Positions 17,792 to 25,978 of a stretch of 64,000 bases of DNA are shown in pieces; position 1 is the stretch's first letter, and each line of letters starts with the position of its first letter. The position numbers were made by a program, and so were the translations under genes. The notes below the pieces were generated by a model, which was not told the DNA's origin, searched no databases, and worked only from the letters and a program-made list of their open reading frames with translations. Source of the stretch: Candidatus Blastococcus massiliensis AP3 (lineage in GTDB: Bacteria > Actinomycetota > Actinomycetes > Mycobacteriales > Geodermatophilaceae); assembly GCF_000582785.1 (NCBI RefSeq), contig NZ_HG931175.1, positions 161,436 to 225,435 of the forward strand, given 5' to 3'.

Positions 17792-19188
17792 CGCCGTCCC
17801 CCGGTGGCGCTTGCCCAGTGCTCCTGGCCGGGGCGGAGCCAGCCGGGATCGAAGCCGACCCGCACGTAGTCGGCCAGGTCGACCGGATCGTGCGCGGGCG
17901 TCGCCCGCCCATCCGGCCCGGCGGCGAAGACCTCCGTGACCGCCGGTCGCCCGCCCTCCCCCATGCCGTTGCACTCCACGACCTGGCTGACGAAGCGGTG
18001 CCGCTGCCCGCCGATCCACCGCTCGTCAACCGTGGTGATGTGCACGATGAGGTCGATCGCCGAGGCGCAGGACCGGTAGGCGTGCTCGGGGGTGACCGAG
18101 CCCCGGCCGCGCATGCACAGGTTGGCCAGTCGTTCGAAGGCGTGGTGGGCCGACCGGGCGTGCAGGGTGCAGGCCGAACCACCCTCGCCGGCCTCCATGA
18201 CCTCGATCAGCGGCCAGGCCTCCTCGCCGCGGACCTCGCCCAGCCACACCCGGCTGACGTTCATCACCAGGGCGTGCTCGACGAGTTCGGTCAGGGTCAC
18301 CTCCCCGAGGCGACGTCCGTCCGGGCCGCGCTCGCCGGTGCCCTCGCGCGCCTCGAACGGCACCACCCGAGGGTGGCGGTCGGGCAGCTCGTGCAGCAGC
18401 AGTTCGAAGTGCTTCTCGATCGTGGCCAGGTTCTCCTCGATCGGGAGTTCGTTGGCCAGCGCCCGCAGCAGCAGGGTCTTGCCGGCGCCCTGTCCGCCGG
18501 TGACCACGATGTTCTTCCGGGCCCGCACCGCAGCGCGCAGGAACTCGGCCAGCGGCTGGTCGATCGCGCGCAGCCCCACCATGTCGTCGAGGTCGACGTC
18601 GCGGATCCGGTGCCGCCGGATCACAAGCTGCGGGCGGGGCACGGTCTCGATCACCGCGGCCAGCCGGGAGCCGTCAGGGAGGCGCATGGTCAGCAGCGGG
18701 CTGGCCGTGGTCAGCGTGCGCTCGGCGCGGCCCAGCCGGGCGGCGATGTGCTGCAGCTGCCGGACCAGGTCCTCGTCGGAGTCGGCGATCGCGTCGACGC
18801 GGACGTCGCGGCCGTCGGCGTAGCCGATCCACACGTTGTCGAAGCCGTGCGCCTCGATGTTCTCGACCTGCGCATCGTCGACGTAGGGCTGCAGCCGGCC
18901 CAGCCCGAACTGGGCGGCGAACACGGCCTCGGCGATCGCCAGCTCCTCGTCCGGGGACGGCACCGCCTGCCCCGCGCGCATGCGCTCTCGGACCAGCGCG
19001 TCCATGCCGTCCTGGATGAGCGTGCGAGCCAGCTCCTGCTCCGCGGCCGAACCCAGGGAAGGACGTCGCTTGAGCTCCTCGGCGAGCGCGGTCGCCGTCG
19101 TCTCGTGCAGTCGGCGCACCAACGGCCAGTCGACCTGCGGCCTGACGGCGGGCAGGGACCGCCCCAGGTCGAGCTGCTCAGCGGACAT
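17788..19188 (-). CDS. tadA: TadA/CpaF secretion ATPase
   Basis: The protein has 466 residues. It shows the GspE-family order: N-terminal helical domain, Walker A GGQGAGKT at 231-238, Walker B-like VWLGEVRGEE near 318 and a His box ACTLHARS near 340. The hexameric enzyme drives Flp pilus extension at the cytoplasmic face. The ATG at 19188 lies 11 nt inside the end of the TadZ-like gene. It is the best conserved gene of the locus. Confidence 0.93.
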   Translation of the reverse strand: MSAEQLDLGRSLPAVRPQVDWPLVRRLHETTATALAEELKRRPSLGSAAEQELARTLIQDGMDALVRERMRAGQAVPSPDEELAIAEAVFAAQFGLGRLQPYVDDAQVENIEAHGFDNVWIGYADGRDVRVDAIADSDEDLVRQLQHIAARLGRAERTLTTASPLLTMRLPDGSRLAAVIETVPRPQLVIRRHRIRDVDLDDMVGLRAIDQPLAEFLRAAVRARKNIVVTGGQGAGKTLLLRALANELPIEENLATIEKHFELLLHELPDRHPRVVPFEAREGTGERGPDGRRLGEVTLTELVEHALVMNVSRVWLGEVRGEEAWPLIEVMEAGEGGSACTLHARSAHHAFERLANLCMRGRGSVTPEHAYRSCASAIDLIVHITTVDERWIGGQRHRFVSQVVECNGMGEGGRPAVTEVFAAGPDGRATPAHDPVDLADYVRVGFDPGWLRPGQEHWASATGGRR

Positions 19189-19987
19189 GCTCGTGTCCGA
19201 TCGGGTGCACCGGTGCGGGGACCTGGGCCGGCGGGCTGAGTATGGCCTCGTGCCGGGCGGCGAACTCTGCGACGCGGGCGGCGACCTCCCGCGCCCCTCT
19301 CAGCAGCGCCGATTGGTGGAAGGAGCGACCGGCCGGTACGCCGTCGCTGAGCACCGACGCTGCCTTGTCGTCGCGGGGCAGCGCGCCGAGGACCGGGATG
19401 CCGAGAGCGTCGCCGATCTCGCGCTCGCCGTAGGGCTCCCCTGCTGCGACGACGACCGCGGCGAGCGCACAGACACCCGCCCCCGATGCTGACTCGGCCT
19501 TCAACGCGGCGACCGCGTGGGTCGCGGCGCGCACGGCGCGCAGCGACGACCGGGTCACGACGATCACGGCGGCCGCCCGCCGGACGGCGTCCCGGGGGAA
19601 GTGCTCGGCGCCGAGCCGGCCGCAGTCGGCCAGCGCGTCCGTCGTGCCGCCGTCGATCGCGGCGAGCGCCCCGGCCAGGCGGTGCCAGTCCACGTGCCGC
19701 GCGCCGATGGGGTCGGTCAGACCGGGCAGCAGCCGCACCCGCGCGCCGGCGTCCAGTTGCAGCAGGTGCGCCTCCAGGTGCCGTGCCGGTCCGCCACGCC
19801 GCGCCGCCAGCTCCAGCTCGGCCAGCCCGCCTGCGGAGACTTCGCCGCGGCCGTAGCCGGCCAGGACGTCGCCGCCGGCCGGATCGAGCTCGGCGAGCAC
19901 CGTGCGGCGGGGCCAGGACAGGGCGAGGGCGAGCGCGGCGGTGGTCACGCCGGGGGCTCCCTTGGCCGAGGTCATCGCGATCAGCAC
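19178..19987 (-). CDS. TadZ/CpaE-like MinD-family ATPase
   Basis: The protein has 269 residues from a GTG at 19987, placed ten bases after the upstream stop with GGGGAG just ahead of it. The P-loop reads KGAPGVTT at 9-16, keeping the N-terminal lysine but not the second one of a standard Walker A, as in many TadZ proteins. TadZ/CpaE proteins place the Tad machine at the cell pole. It overlaps tadA by 11 nt. An ATG at 19975 would remove four residues before the P-loop and is less likely. Confidence 0.8.
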   Translation of the reverse strand: MLIAMTSAKGAPGVTTAALALALSWPRRTVLAELDPAGGDVLAGYGRGEVSAGGLAELELAARRGGPARHLEAHLLQLDAGARVRLLPGLTDPIGARHVDWHRLAGALAAIDGGTTDALADCGRLGAEHFPRDAVRRAAAVIVVTRSSLRAVRAATHAVAALKAESASGAGVCALAAVVVAAGEPYGEREIGDALGIPVLGALPRDDKAASVLSDGVPAGRSFHQSALLRGAREVAARVAEFAARHEAILSPPAQVPAPVHPIGHEHVR

Positions 19988-19997
19988 GGTGGGTCGC

Positions 19998-20684
19998 CTA
20001 CTCCCCTGCGACCACGACGAGAGCGACCAGCCCGGCGGCTGCGCGGGCTGCCACGTCTGGGCCGTCGGCTTCGTCGACGAGGACGTCGACGACACGCCGC
20101 CCGTCCGTGCCCGGCTCCCCTGCGCGGACGACGGTGGCCGCCACGGTGACCGAAGAAGCGGTGGGTGCCGCCTGACCTTCGGTCGGCAGAGGCACCAGCA
20201 GCACGTCGTCCCCCGGTCGCAGCGGCGTGCCCGGAAGCTGCACGGCCGGCAGTCCGATGCCGACGAGTTGTTGACCGGGCGGAGGAAGCCGCTGATCGGT
20301 GGTCGCGTCGCGGGTGAGGAGTGTTCCGGGTAGGAGGTCTGCTGTTGCTGTTCGGCCGATGACCCGCTCGCGGTCGGTGTACGGGACCGGGGACAGGGCC
20401 GGGTCGGCGGCGATGCGTGCCTCCACGAGATCGGCAGCGGTGATCGTCTGCCCCCAGGCGACCGGCTGAGCGACGGCGATCACCGACGTCGTCTGGCCGA
20501 GCGAGGTGGCGAGGTAGGCGGCACCGAGTGCACCGAGCACGACCATGGCGACCGCCAGGGCCAGCAGGGCGGGGCGCCGGCGGCGTCGTGGTGGCGGGAG
20601 CACCGGAGCCTGGGGCAGTGGTGGGGGCACCCAGCCGTTGCCCTCGACGACGTCGTCGGTGGGGGCTGTCCGCATCCTGGCCAT
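19998..20684 (-). CDS. SAF-domain pilus protein, CpaB/RcpC-like
   Basis: The protein has 228 residues: a Pro/Arg-rich cytoplasmic start, one helix at about 38-60, then a SAF domain (about 66-130) and a beta-rich end. CpaB/RcpC proteins carry this layout and interact with the wall during Flp pilus assembly. The ATG at 20684 overlaps the upstream stop (TGATG). The longer frame upstream is shadow sequence of the neighbouring gene. Confidence 0.8.
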   Translation of the reverse strand: MARMRTAPTDDVVEGNGWVPPPLPQAPVLPPPRRRRRPALLALAVAMVVLGALGAAYLATSLGQTTSVIAVAQPVAWGQTITAADLVEARIAADPALSPVPYTDRERVIGRTATADLLPGTLLTRDATTDQRLPPPGQQLVGIGLPAVQLPGTPLRPGDDVLLVPLPTEGQAAPTASSVTVAATVVRAGEPGTDGRRVVDVLVDEADGPDVAARAAAGLVALVVVAGE

Positions 20685-21625
20685 CAGCGCTCCTCGGCCT
20701 GGTTGAGCACGTGGAGCTCGCCGACGAAGAGCTCGCCGGTCGAGGACAGCTGCACCGTTTCGGTGCCGGTGCGACCTCCACCGGACCAGGTGACCGTCCA
20801 CGTGGTCGTAGCGGTGATCGGCCACGGTCCGCCGCCGGGCACGTGGTTGGCCGATGCGCGGTCATAGGTGTGGCCGCAGTCCGGGGAGGGGCCGTCGGCA
20901 CCCGGGGAGTGAGGCGTTCCGAGGCCGCAGGTGACGGTGGTCCCGTCGCCCATGTCCCAGGCGATGCGGGAGACCACGCCGGTCGCTTCGACGGCGACCG
21001 GCCCTTCGGTAGCGGAGCGCGTGATGGGTCCGGAGACGTTCTCCGCGCGATCGGTCCACATCCACATCGGGAGGCCGACCAGTCCGCTGGCCGACGCCTG
21101 CGGGGGTGCGGTGCGCAGTAGCGGCGGCTGCAGTTGCATGGCGGCGATGGCGCGCTGTGCGAGGACCTCGGGGTCGATGACTGCGGCCGGTGGCCCGCGA
21201 CGCCAGGCGATCCCGGTGGCCGTGGAACCGAGCGAGCCGCCGTCCGCCGCACCGCAGTTGGCGATGTAGAGGGCACCGCCGTCCCCTGGCGTATGCCCTT
21301 CCCACAGCGGCGAGCCGGGAGGGGGTTGGGGGTCCATCAGCTTGAGGTAGCAGCCGCTGGATGACTCATACCAGCCAAGGTTGTCCTGGTAGCAGGGCAC
21401 CGCAGCACCGTTCGACGAGGTGCACTCGGACGGTGCCGGCGCCGCAGCCCGGGCGGGGACGGTGGAGGGCGAACTGGGCACGGCCGGCCGGATGTCCTCG
21501 ATGTAGCAGAAGCCGGAGGGCAGGCAGATCTCCTGGGGCGCGGCGGTGGCGACCGCGGCCGGGACCTGGAGGAGGACGGTCGCCAGGACGCCGGCGGCCG
21601 CACGCGCCCAGGAATGGGTCAGCAC
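20684..21625 (-). CDS. Secreted protein with PKD-like C-terminal part
   Basis: The protein has 313 residues from a GTG at 21625. A signal peptide (about 1-29, ending ATAAP) precedes a Cys-containing region, a Pro-rich part and a C-terminal domain with WDMGDGTTVTC and CGHTYD, which is the turn pattern of PKD-like beta-sandwich domains. At least eight cysteines suggest disulfides outside the cell. Proteins of this type accompany actinobacterial Tad loci. It may be a pilus-linked adhesin or wall-exposed subunit, but the role is inferred from context. Confidence 0.72.
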   Translation of the reverse strand: MLTHSWARAAAGVLATVLLQVPAAVATAAPQEICLPSGFCYIEDIRPAVPSSPSTVPARAAAPAPSECTSSNGAAVPCYQDNLGWYESSSGCYLKLMDPQPPPGSPLWEGHTPGDGGALYIANCGAADGGSLGSTATGIAWRRGPPAAVIDPEVLAQRAIAAMQLQPPLLRTAPPQASASGLVGLPMWMWTDRAENVSGPITRSATEGPVAVEATGVVSRIAWDMGDGTTVTCGLGTPHSPGADGPSPDCGHTYDRASANHVPGGGPWPITATTTWTVTWSGGGRTGTETVQLSSTGELFVGELHVLNQAEER

Positions 21626-22290
21626 GTCTCGTCCTGCACGTCGACGGTGGCGACCAACCAGCGGTCCTCGGGTGGCGGGTAGAAGACAACCGTGGCAACG
21701 GCGACGTGCGGCGGTCGATCGACGCTCACGACGTCACCAGTGGCCTTGACCGTGGCCGGGAAGTCTCGGGTGTCGACGCAGTCCTGGATCGTGACTGTGC
21801 GGAGGGTTCCGTCTGTGCCACCAGCAAGGTCGACAGCGAAGACGTCGGGCGTGTGGATCACCTCGCCGGTGTGGGCGATACCGCGATCCCGGAGAGCCGA
21901 GATCTCGAGCAGCTCGGCGGACCGATAGGGGTCTGCGGTCAGCTGCGCGTAGGCCGGCAGCCAGTCCTGCGTCGGGTCGCGGCGCGCATCCTGGACCAGC
22001 CGAGTCACATCCCGGTAGACGGCCATCGCCGCGTCGGCGGCCGCCGCCTCGTCAGGGTTCATCGACGGGCCCGAGCTGGTGGACGCCGCACTGGTCTCGG
22101 AGGCCGATGCCTGGGGCGAGGTCTGCTCCGTGGCTTCCCCGTCCGTTCCGCATGCGGCGAGTGCCAGCACCGACGCGAGAGCGACGATGCGGCCCCGTAC
22201 CCCATCGACCGCCCGCGAAGCGGTGCCGTGCAGCGCGGCCGGCGAGCTCGCCGGTCCAGTCTCCAGGACCGCGCCGAGGCCAGCCGCCAT
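21619..22290 (-). CDS. Putative lipoprotein of unknown function
   Basis: A lipobox LALAAC with a following Gly lies at residue 47 if the ATG at 22290 is used, giving 223 residues. The 40 residues before the lipobox are long for a signal peptide, and a TTG at 22359 would be still longer, so the start is uncertain. After a Ser/Thr-rich linker comes a globular domain ending in paired Cys-containing segments. It overlaps the secreted protein by seven bases and probably works outside the membrane in the same pilus complex. Confidence 0.65.
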   Translation of the reverse strand: MAAGLGAVLETGPASSPAALHGTASRAVDGVRGRIVALASVLALAACGTDGEATEQTSPQASASETSAASTSSGPSMNPDEAAAADAAMAVYRDVTRLVQDARRDPTQDWLPAYAQLTADPYRSAELLEISALRDRGIAHTGEVIHTPDVFAVDLAGGTDGTLRTVTIQDCVDTRDFPATVKATGDVVSVDRPPHVAVATVVFYPPPEDRWLVATVDVQDETC

Positions 22291-22403
22291 CGCACAACGC
22301 GACTCTGACCTGCGGATCACGGGCGCCTCCCGGACGAGGTTGCGGGAAATTACCACCAAAGACCGTCAGAAGGGAAAGCCCCAGATCTCCAGTAATCCTC
22401 CGG

Positions 22404-22856
22404 TCAACCTCCAGTTGACGCCAAGGGCGCGTGGTCACGGCGCGCGCGACGGATCGCGGCCTGGACGCGGGACTCGTCCACACCCAGCAATCCGGCCACG
22501 GCATGGACGGCGTCCGCCGTCGGCTCGGTACCGGGCCTGCCGTCCTCCAGTCGCACGTACGTCATGACGGACACCCCCGGTGCGCCCATCTCGTTCGTCG
22601 CCAGGCCGGCCGCCAGCCGGAGCGCCGCCAGCGGTGGATCGTCGGGATCGACGTCGAGCAGGTGCAGCGGATCGATTCCCACCGCGGCGGCCAGTCGGGG
22701 CACGAAGCGGGGCCGCGGACGCTCCAGGCCTAGCTCCCACACGCGGACTCTTGCGGGGCTCGACAGCTCGAGGCGTTCGGCGAGGTCGTCCCGGCTCAAT
22801 CCCGCGGACTCCCGGGCGGCCTGCAGGCGATCGCCTCGAAGCAGCGGCCGCGCCAC
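22404..22856 (-). CDS. XRE-type DNA-binding regulator, upstream gene of the train
   Basis: The protein has 150 residues from a GTG at 22856. An N-terminal helix-turn-helix of XRE type lies at about 10-50 (DRLQAARESAGLSRDDLAER). The second half (about 90-140) looks like a second, weaker domain of the same kind. It precedes the lipoprotein and the Tad genes and is the natural candidate to control them. Direct repeats just upstream of its start may be its operator. Confidence 0.78.
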   Translation of the reverse strand: MARPLLRGDRLQAARESAGLSRDDLAERLELSSPARVRVWELGLERPRPRFVPRLAAAVGIDPLHLLDVDPDDPPLAALRLAAGLATNEMGAPGVSVMTYVRLEDGRPGTEPTADAVHAVAGLLGVDESRVQAAIRRARRDHAPLASTGG

Positions 22857-22869
22857 GGCAGCCCCCCAT

Positions 22870-22894
22870 CACCCGTTCGGTGGACACCCGTTCG
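22870..22894 (-). promoter_or_regulatory. Direct repeats upstream of the XRE gene, possible operator
   Basis: CACCCGTTCG occurs twice, at 22870-22879 and 22885-22894, fifteen bases start to start. The pair lies 14 nt before the GTG of the XRE gene. Close direct repeats at this place suit self-regulation. No footprint or conservation data support it. Confidence 0.4.
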
Positions 22895-23050
22895 TGGCGT
22901 AGGACCCTAGCGCTCACCGTCCGCCTCGGTCGCACGACACCTCATCGTCCGGCGCGGGGTACGCGGCCGACGAGCGTTCGAGCGCCAGGGCTGACCTTTG
23001 AGCAACCGTGGCGGCGGAGGGGGTCCGGTCCCCTGACGGCTTTCCATTCA

Positions 23051-23067
23051 CTGGAGAACGTCTCCAG
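23051..23067. repeat. Perfect inverted repeat, 7-3-7
   Basis: CTGGAGA and TCTCCAG flank ACG. The site lies about 195 nt upstream of the XRE gene in a region without genes. It could be an operator or part of an element end. No second copy was noticed in the window. Confidence 0.35.
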
Positions 23068-23285
23068 GCTTACAGCGGGCTGCGCAAGCCTCCTGGCACA
23101 GGGCTGGGAAGGCCCGGAGGACGGCCGGACCATTACCCCGGAGCTCCCGCGCGGCAGCCGAGGGCGCCTGCACCGTCGTGGCAGAGCATCGAGACGAGGT
23201 CTCAGCGACTGCAGGAAGACCGGGTTGGTCTTCGTAGCGCCCAGGGGTTGGCCGATCCGGCGGAACAACGTTTCCGCACGGGTTC

Positions 23286-23308
23286 GGCCACCTCATCGGG
23301 CGGTGGCC
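23286..23308 (-). terminator. Terminator-like hairpin after the ZIP-like gene
   Basis: GGCCACC and GGTGGCC form a perfect 7-bp stem around a 9-nt loop, 37 nt downstream of the ZIP-like gene stop. There is no U tract, which is common for actinobacterial terminators. Confidence 0.45.
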
Positions 23309-23344
23309 GTCGCTGGCGCCCGGCTTCCGAGGGGCCGTGACGGG

Positions 23345-24196
23345 TCACTCGCTCAGTGCGGTCACGAAAGTGAGCAGCGCCGCGTAGAGGGTGAGGCCGG
23401 TGAGGAACCAGCCGAAGCTGGACCTGCGGGTCGAGGGCAGCTCTTCCTTGAAGACGTTGAGCAGGATGGAGCCGCCCAGCAGAGCGGTGAGCAGCGCGAC
23501 GACGAGGGTGCTGGACGGCGCGAACAGTGCCGCGACGGCCCAGCCGCCCAGGAGGGCAGCGGCCAGTGCCAGGCGTCCGCGGGCGGTGAACCGGGTCGGG
23601 TAGTGCTCCTCCAGGCCGCGGTCGGTGAGCACGAAGTGCAGGCCCATGGCGATGGTGAACAGGACTGCGAAGGCGATTCCGGTGCGGAGCCGGAGCGCCA
23701 TCGTGTACGTGATCAGGGCGTTGTAGACCATGAACGAGGAGAGGTGGAGCAGGTACACGCCGCGGCTGGGCTCCGTCCCCGGATCGCGGTCGTCCTTCGT
23801 CGCCGTGCCGCCCTCCGGCGAGCCGGCGCCACCGCTGCTCCGTGAGACGGCGTGGACGGGCGCTGCGCGGTGCTGGCGATCGGCCAGTCGTTCCAGCCCG
23901 TAGAAGACGGTGAAGCCGAACAGCGCCACGAGGAAGATGCCGAGGTCCATCAGCGGTGTGGGCCGCACGACGTCGGACAGCGCCTCTCCGATGGCTTCGT
24001 TGCCCTCGGCGATCTCGGGCAGGAGGTGCAGGAACACGTAGGCCACGGCGAGCCCACCGGCGAAGGAGCCGGTGGCCCGTTCCGGGACGAGGGGGAGCTT
24101 GCGGATCCGCGGGGCTGCCAGGTGCAGCGCGGCGAGTGCCAGGGCGATCAGGAAGGCGCCGATCACGCTCTGCCCGGTGGTCAGCTCGACGTCCAC
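23345..24196 (-). CDS. Polytopic membrane protein, ZIP-like metal transporter candidate
   Basis: The protein has 283 residues from a GTG at 24196 with AGGA ten bases upstream. About eight membrane helices are visible, interrupted by a charged loop near 115-150. Helices contain FLHLLPE and a later GLHFVLTDRG/EEH stretch, resembling the His/Glu helices of ZIP-family metal transporters. Residues are suggestive but not a full ZIP signature. The gene stands alone, divergent from the YjzC-like gene, and is followed by a hairpin. Confidence 0.55.
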   Translation of the reverse strand: MDVELTTGQSVIGAFLIALALAALHLAAPRIRKLPLVPERATGSFAGGLAVAYVFLHLLPEIAEGNEAIGEALSDVVRPTPLMDLGIFLVALFGFTVFYGLERLADRQHRAAPVHAVSRSSGGAGSPEGGTATKDDRDPGTEPSRGVYLLHLSSFMVYNALITYTMALRLRTGIAFAVLFTIAMGLHFVLTDRGLEEHYPTRFTARGRLALAAALLGGWAVAALFAPSSTLVVALLTALLGGSILLNVFKEELPSTRRSSFGWFLTGLTLYAALLTFVTALSE

Positions 24197-24444
24197 AGCA
24201 CATCCGTCCTGAGTCGCAGGTCGCGCGGCCGACGTCGCCGCCCACGCCCCCGGTGGAGCGCCACACGGACAACGGGTCCACCGGCAGGCGCCCCACTCAT
24301 GCCCGGGCAACCGCCGACTACTCCCGCTCCAGCACGGACGGCCTCTGATCAGCGTGCCGGCATGCATGGCGGCGCACTGTGCGTGCTGCGGCTGATCCGT
24401 TCGTCCCGCCGAGTGCAGGGCCCGCTACCGGGTACCGGTCGCGG

Positions 24445-24633
24445 ATGGCACTTGACGAGGACACTTTCCACCCCGGTCAGATGGTTCCCCGCAGCGGGAT
24501 TTACCGCTGTTCGGAGGGACACGGCGACCATGCCTACGAGTCCACCGACGTCAAGGGGCACCGCTTCCCGCCGCTGCCGGACGGGTGCCGTGGAGAGGGC
24601 TGGCGGCTGGAGCGGGCGGCCGATCACCACTGA
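24445..24633 (+). CDS. YjzC-like small protein
   Basis: The protein has 62 residues. It shows the pattern F-PG-VP-SGIY near the start and KGHRFPPLP toward the end, as in YjzC-type small proteins, whose role is unknown. I chose the ATG at 24445 because the family begins near this point; 22 upstream in-frame residues look unlike coding sequence. A hairpin follows directly after the stop. Confidence 0.6.
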   Translation: MALDEDTFHPGQMVPRSGIYRCSEGHGDHAYESTDVKGHRFPPLPDGCRGEGWRLERAADHH

Positions 24634-24672
24634 GGCCCAGCCAGCCGCCTCTCGTCGTCACGAGGCTGGGCC
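24634..24672 (+). terminator. Terminator hairpin after the YjzC-like gene
   Basis: GGCCCAGCC (24634-24642) pairs perfectly with GGCTGGGCC (24664-24672) directly after the stop codon. The 21-nt loop can form a smaller internal stem. Confidence 0.6.
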
Positions 24673-24926
24673 GACACCCCGCCGGCTCAGTGCCCACCCC
24701 TCAGTTGTCAGACCGGGTGGTGCGTGCTCCGCCGGGCGATGCACGCACGAGCCTCCACCCGTCGGCCGCTCAGTTCAGAGACGACTGCATGCGTACCCCG
24801 TCCCTCACAGCGGGGCCTGCCGGTCGCCAGTCGGGCGCACGGAGGGGCCTGGATGGCCTGAGAGGGTCATGCTTGGACATGGCCTAGCTGAGTAGCAGCA
24901 CATCGGCGCACGACCGCCTCGCCGCG

Positions 24927-25400
24927 TCACTTGCGGGACCGGCGCATGGCCGGGATGAAGCGGGGGGTCGTCGCGGCGTATGACGGGTAATCCGGAAAGC
25001 GAGTGCTCATGAGGCGCTCCTCCCATCGTGCCTTGGCGGCCAGGAGCAGCGTGAGTGCGACCGCCGGAGCAACCCGACGACGGCCTGCGGTCAGGAGTCG
25101 ACCGGCGCCCAAGAGGAGTAGGCCGCTGTAGATCGGATGCCGCACTCGCCCGAACATTCCATCGCGCCGAAGCTGCGCTTGCGTTGAAGGCAGCGGAGAG
25201 GGAGTGAGCGCCGGTCCCAAGCCGGCCGCGGCCACCCCTGCTATGACGAGTCCCGCCCCACTCATGACGCGACCGATCCACCGGAGGGTCCGTGGGTGGG
25301 GAGGCGGGCGGACGGGCCACGCGAGCCCAGTGAGCAGAATCGCTTGGGCGCTGACCGCCGCGACTGCCGTGCACGGTTGATGCCTTGAACGCTGGTCCAT
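24927..25400 (-). CDS. Isoprenylcysteine carboxyl methyltransferase (ICMT) family membrane protein
   Basis: The protein has 157 residues with three or four helices. The C-terminal half shows VRHPIYSGLLL and later AKARWEERLMSTRFPDYPSY, which is the conserved SAM-binding and Glu/Arg region of the ICMT/PEMT membrane methyltransferase family. Bacterial members are small and their substrates are mostly unknown. The first 45 residues are less conserved. The gene stands alone, with an imperfect palindrome about 75 nt upstream. Confidence 0.75.
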   Translation of the reverse strand: MDQRSRHQPCTAVAAVSAQAILLTGLAWPVRPPPHPRTLRWIGRVMSGAGLVIAGVAAAGLGPALTPSPLPSTQAQLRRDGMFGRVRHPIYSGLLLLGAGRLLTAGRRRVAPAVALTLLLAAKARWEERLMSTRFPDYPSYAATTPRFIPAMRRSRK

Positions 25401-25473
25401 CGTCGACCCCTCCCCTCAGCCGCTCATCCCACCTCACGAGTCGGCGCGTGGCGAACCGGTCCCCCCAACGACG

Positions 25474-25491
25474 ACCGGTCTCGAAACCGGT
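25474..25491. repeat. Imperfect palindrome upstream of the methyltransferase
   Basis: ACCGGTCTCGAAACCGGT is a near-palindrome (16 of 18 positions) about 75 nt upstream of the ICMT-like start. It could be a regulator site. Nothing else supports this. Confidence 0.25.
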
Positions 25492-25655
25492 GCCGCGAAA
25501 CATCCACCGGCTCGACAGGGAACCTCTCGAGACCCGGCTACCTGTTCGCCCTGAAGAGGGCTCGCGGTTCCGCCCACAGGCATACCCATGGACACGCACC
25601 GGTCAGCCCACGGCGAGGTTCGTATCGCGGAGGCGCTGAGCCGCCGCAAGGCCGG

Positions 25656-25690
25656 TTGCCGATACCCCCCGGGGTATGTACGGTAGTGCC
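25656..25690 (+). promoter_or_regulatory. Promoter with CsoR/CstR-type operator in the spacer
   Basis: TTGCCG (25656-25661) and TACGGT (25679-25684) are spaced by 17 nt. The spacer holds the inverted repeat ATACCCC-CC-GGGGTAT (25662-25677), the C/G-tract operator form known for CsoR-family repressors. The expected transcription start is 25691, the first base of the GTG. A bound repressor would block RNA polymerase directly. Confidence 0.7.
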
Positions 25691-25957
25691 GTGGACATCC
25701 CCCAGGGCGAACTCGCCGACGTCGTCAAGCGCCTTAAGCGCATCGAGGGCCAGATCGGCGGCATCGTCCGCATGATCGAGGACGGCCGGGACTGCTCCGC
25801 CGTCGTCACCCAGCTCGCCGCCGCCTCCAAGGCGCTGAACAAGGCTGGCTTCGCCGTCGTCTCCACCGGGATGCGCTTCTGCTCGACCAACGAGGACAGC
25901 GAGACCCGCGAGATCGACCTGCGCGAGCTCGAGCGCCTCTTCCTCTCCCTCGCCTGA
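25691..25957 (+). CDS. CsoR-family repressor, CstR-like persulfide sensor
   Basis: The protein has 88 residues from the GTG at 25691. It is an all-helical CsoR/FrmR-family protein with DVVKRLKRIEGQIGGI near the start. Cys35 and Cys64 are spaced by 29 residues as in CsoR and CstR. The copper-ligand histidine four residues before the second Cys is replaced by Gly60, which argues for thiol/persulfide sensing (CstR) rather than Cu(I). The operon content agrees. An ATG at 25676 lies inside the operator and upstream of the predicted transcript start, so I reject it. The mRNA would be leaderless. Confidence 0.85.
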   Translation: MDIPQGELADVVKRLKRIEGQIGGIVRMIEDGRDCSAVVTQLAAASKALNKAGFAVVSTGMRFCSTNEDSETREIDLRELERLFLSLA

Positions 25958-25978
25958 CCAATCTTTCTTGGAGTCACG

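Larger units (their letters stand above)
22857..23344. other. Gap at the likely right edge of the mobile-element-type train
   Basis: This 488-nt stretch has no convincing gene. It holds direct repeats (22870-22894), a perfect inverted repeat CTGGAGAACGTCTCCAG (23051-23067) and a terminator-like hairpin (23286-23308). I looked for a tRNA end or a repeat that could mark an attachment site and saw none. It separates the Tad/type IV train from chromosome-like genes. Confidence 0.5.

Noticed and set aside
22857-23344. Search for a tRNA end or attachment-site repeat at the right edge of the train
   Set aside because: No T-loop-like GTTCGA pattern in a tRNA context and no repeat matching the left end of the window could be seen.
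25676-25690. ATG at 25676 as start of the CsoR-family gene
   Set aside because: It lies inside the operator and upstream of the predicted transcript start. The GTG at 25691 matches the +1 position and the family's usual length.
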